Source: Allobacillus saliphilus (GTDB taxonomy: Bacteria; Bacillota; Bacilli; Bacillales; Alkalibacillaceae). From it: a stretch of DNA of 50,461 bases. The notes below the pieces were generated by a model. It was not told where the DNA came from, ran no database searches, and worked only from the letters and a program-made list of their open reading frames with translations. The position numbers and the translations under genes were made by a program. The stretch lies in NCBI RefSeq assembly GCF_018138385.1, contig NZ_JAGSIE010000028.1, positions 1-50,461 of the forward strand, read 5' to 3'. Below, piece after piece: positions 50,362-50,461 of the stretch. Every line of letters starts with the position of its first letter. Within the stretch, counting starts at the first letter, position 1.

Positions 50362-50461
50362 GTTTGAACTACTCCCACCTAAATGCTAGCGCGTTTTGAG
50401 GAGGGAGATTCCTGGGTCATCCACTCTATTGAGCGGAAATAATCAGGCTATCCCCGTAGTC
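50362..50461 (-). mobile_element. Possible end of an IS200/IS605-type element, cut by the window edge
   Basis: On the minus strand a short coding tail (DYGDSLIISAQ and stop) is followed by a 9-bp imperfect hairpin, CTCCCTCCT ... AGGTGGGAG (50405-50370), and the tail TAGTTCAAAC. A subterminal hairpin after a tnpB end, next to GTGGGAGTAGTTC-like sequence, is what such elements show at their right end. Only 100 bp are visible, so this is tentative. Confidence 0.4.

Overview
The window reads as about 50 kb of chromosome from a low-to-mid GC, halotolerant member of the Bacillaceae. The evidence is strong GGAGG-type ribosome binding sites, many TTG and GTG starts, sigma-A promoters, Bacillus-type lipoproteins with acidic mature domains, osmoprotectant uptake genes (two OpuAC-type binding proteins and a BCCT carrier), a CsbD stress protein, FadH, PdaC, and a PyrR attenuator. 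The genus cannot be fixed from the sequence. Most of the window is accessory catabolism and transport rather than core machinery.

Layout. 1-3.5 kb: a dicarboxylate/amino-acid symporter, an orphan glycine-betaine binding lipoprotein and an SGNH esterase. 3.8-10.2 kb: a complete sialic-acid uptake and entry module (nanA-nanE-siaP-siaQ-siaM-nanK) facing a divergent RpiR/MurR regulator. 10.5-11.5 kb: a DMT exporter. 11.9-18.6 kb: an NCS1 permease converging on a threonate-type acid-sugar operon (KdgT-like permease, DUF1537 kinase, PdxA2-like dehydrogenase) with a PrpR_N-type regulator. 19-21.7 kb: codBA behind a PyrR-type attenuator. 21.8-25.5 kb: a low-GC patch holding two decayed 3' ends of a deaminase gene, a direct repeat of about 206 bp flanking a candidate secreted toxin/immunity pair, small lipoprotein and membrane ORFs, and the intact deaminase. 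25.6-32 kb: a hut cluster (hutG-hutU-hutI plus a YjiH GATE-domain protein) with a divergent LysR regulator and no hutH. 32-34.3 kb: a BCCT carrier, an NCS1 permease remnant and a small basic ORF. 34.3-37.3 kb: an acyl-CoA synthetase/fadH/MarR cluster with three iterated operators. 37.3-41.4 kb: nrdE-nrdI-nrdF under a cobalamin riboswitch. 41.6-46.7 kb: a haloperoxidase pseudogene, PdaC, an SDR, and a TetR plus paired SMR efflux genes with twin operators. 46.7-50.2 kb: a second orphan OpuAC protein, an MFS carrier with its GntR regulator, and CsbD. The last 100 bp look like the end of an IS200/IS605-type element.

How the parts work together. The nan module takes up N-acetylneuraminate and converts it to GlcNAc-6-P; nagA and nagB are not in view. 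The threonate-type operon would phosphorylate and oxidatively decarboxylate a four-carbon acid sugar to DHAP. CodB and CodA salvage cytosine to uracil, and the leader suggests shut-off by UMP through PyrR. The hut genes degrade urocanate to glutamate. The cobalamin riboswitch on the class I ribonucleotide reductase implies a second, B12-dependent reductase elsewhere in the genome.

The least explained signals are families of short intergenic repeats phased at about 20-21 bp. One family (core GRCWCATAT) occurs at 3.55-3.73 and 10.39-10.54 kb, each array just past the terminator of the preceding gene. Another (core TTAACACTGAAG, exact 21-bp steps) occurs at 18.68-18.76 and 45.14-45.21 kb. Also notable are the toxin/immunity cassette between direct repeats, an apparent AUU start codon for siaP, and the two riboregulated operons.
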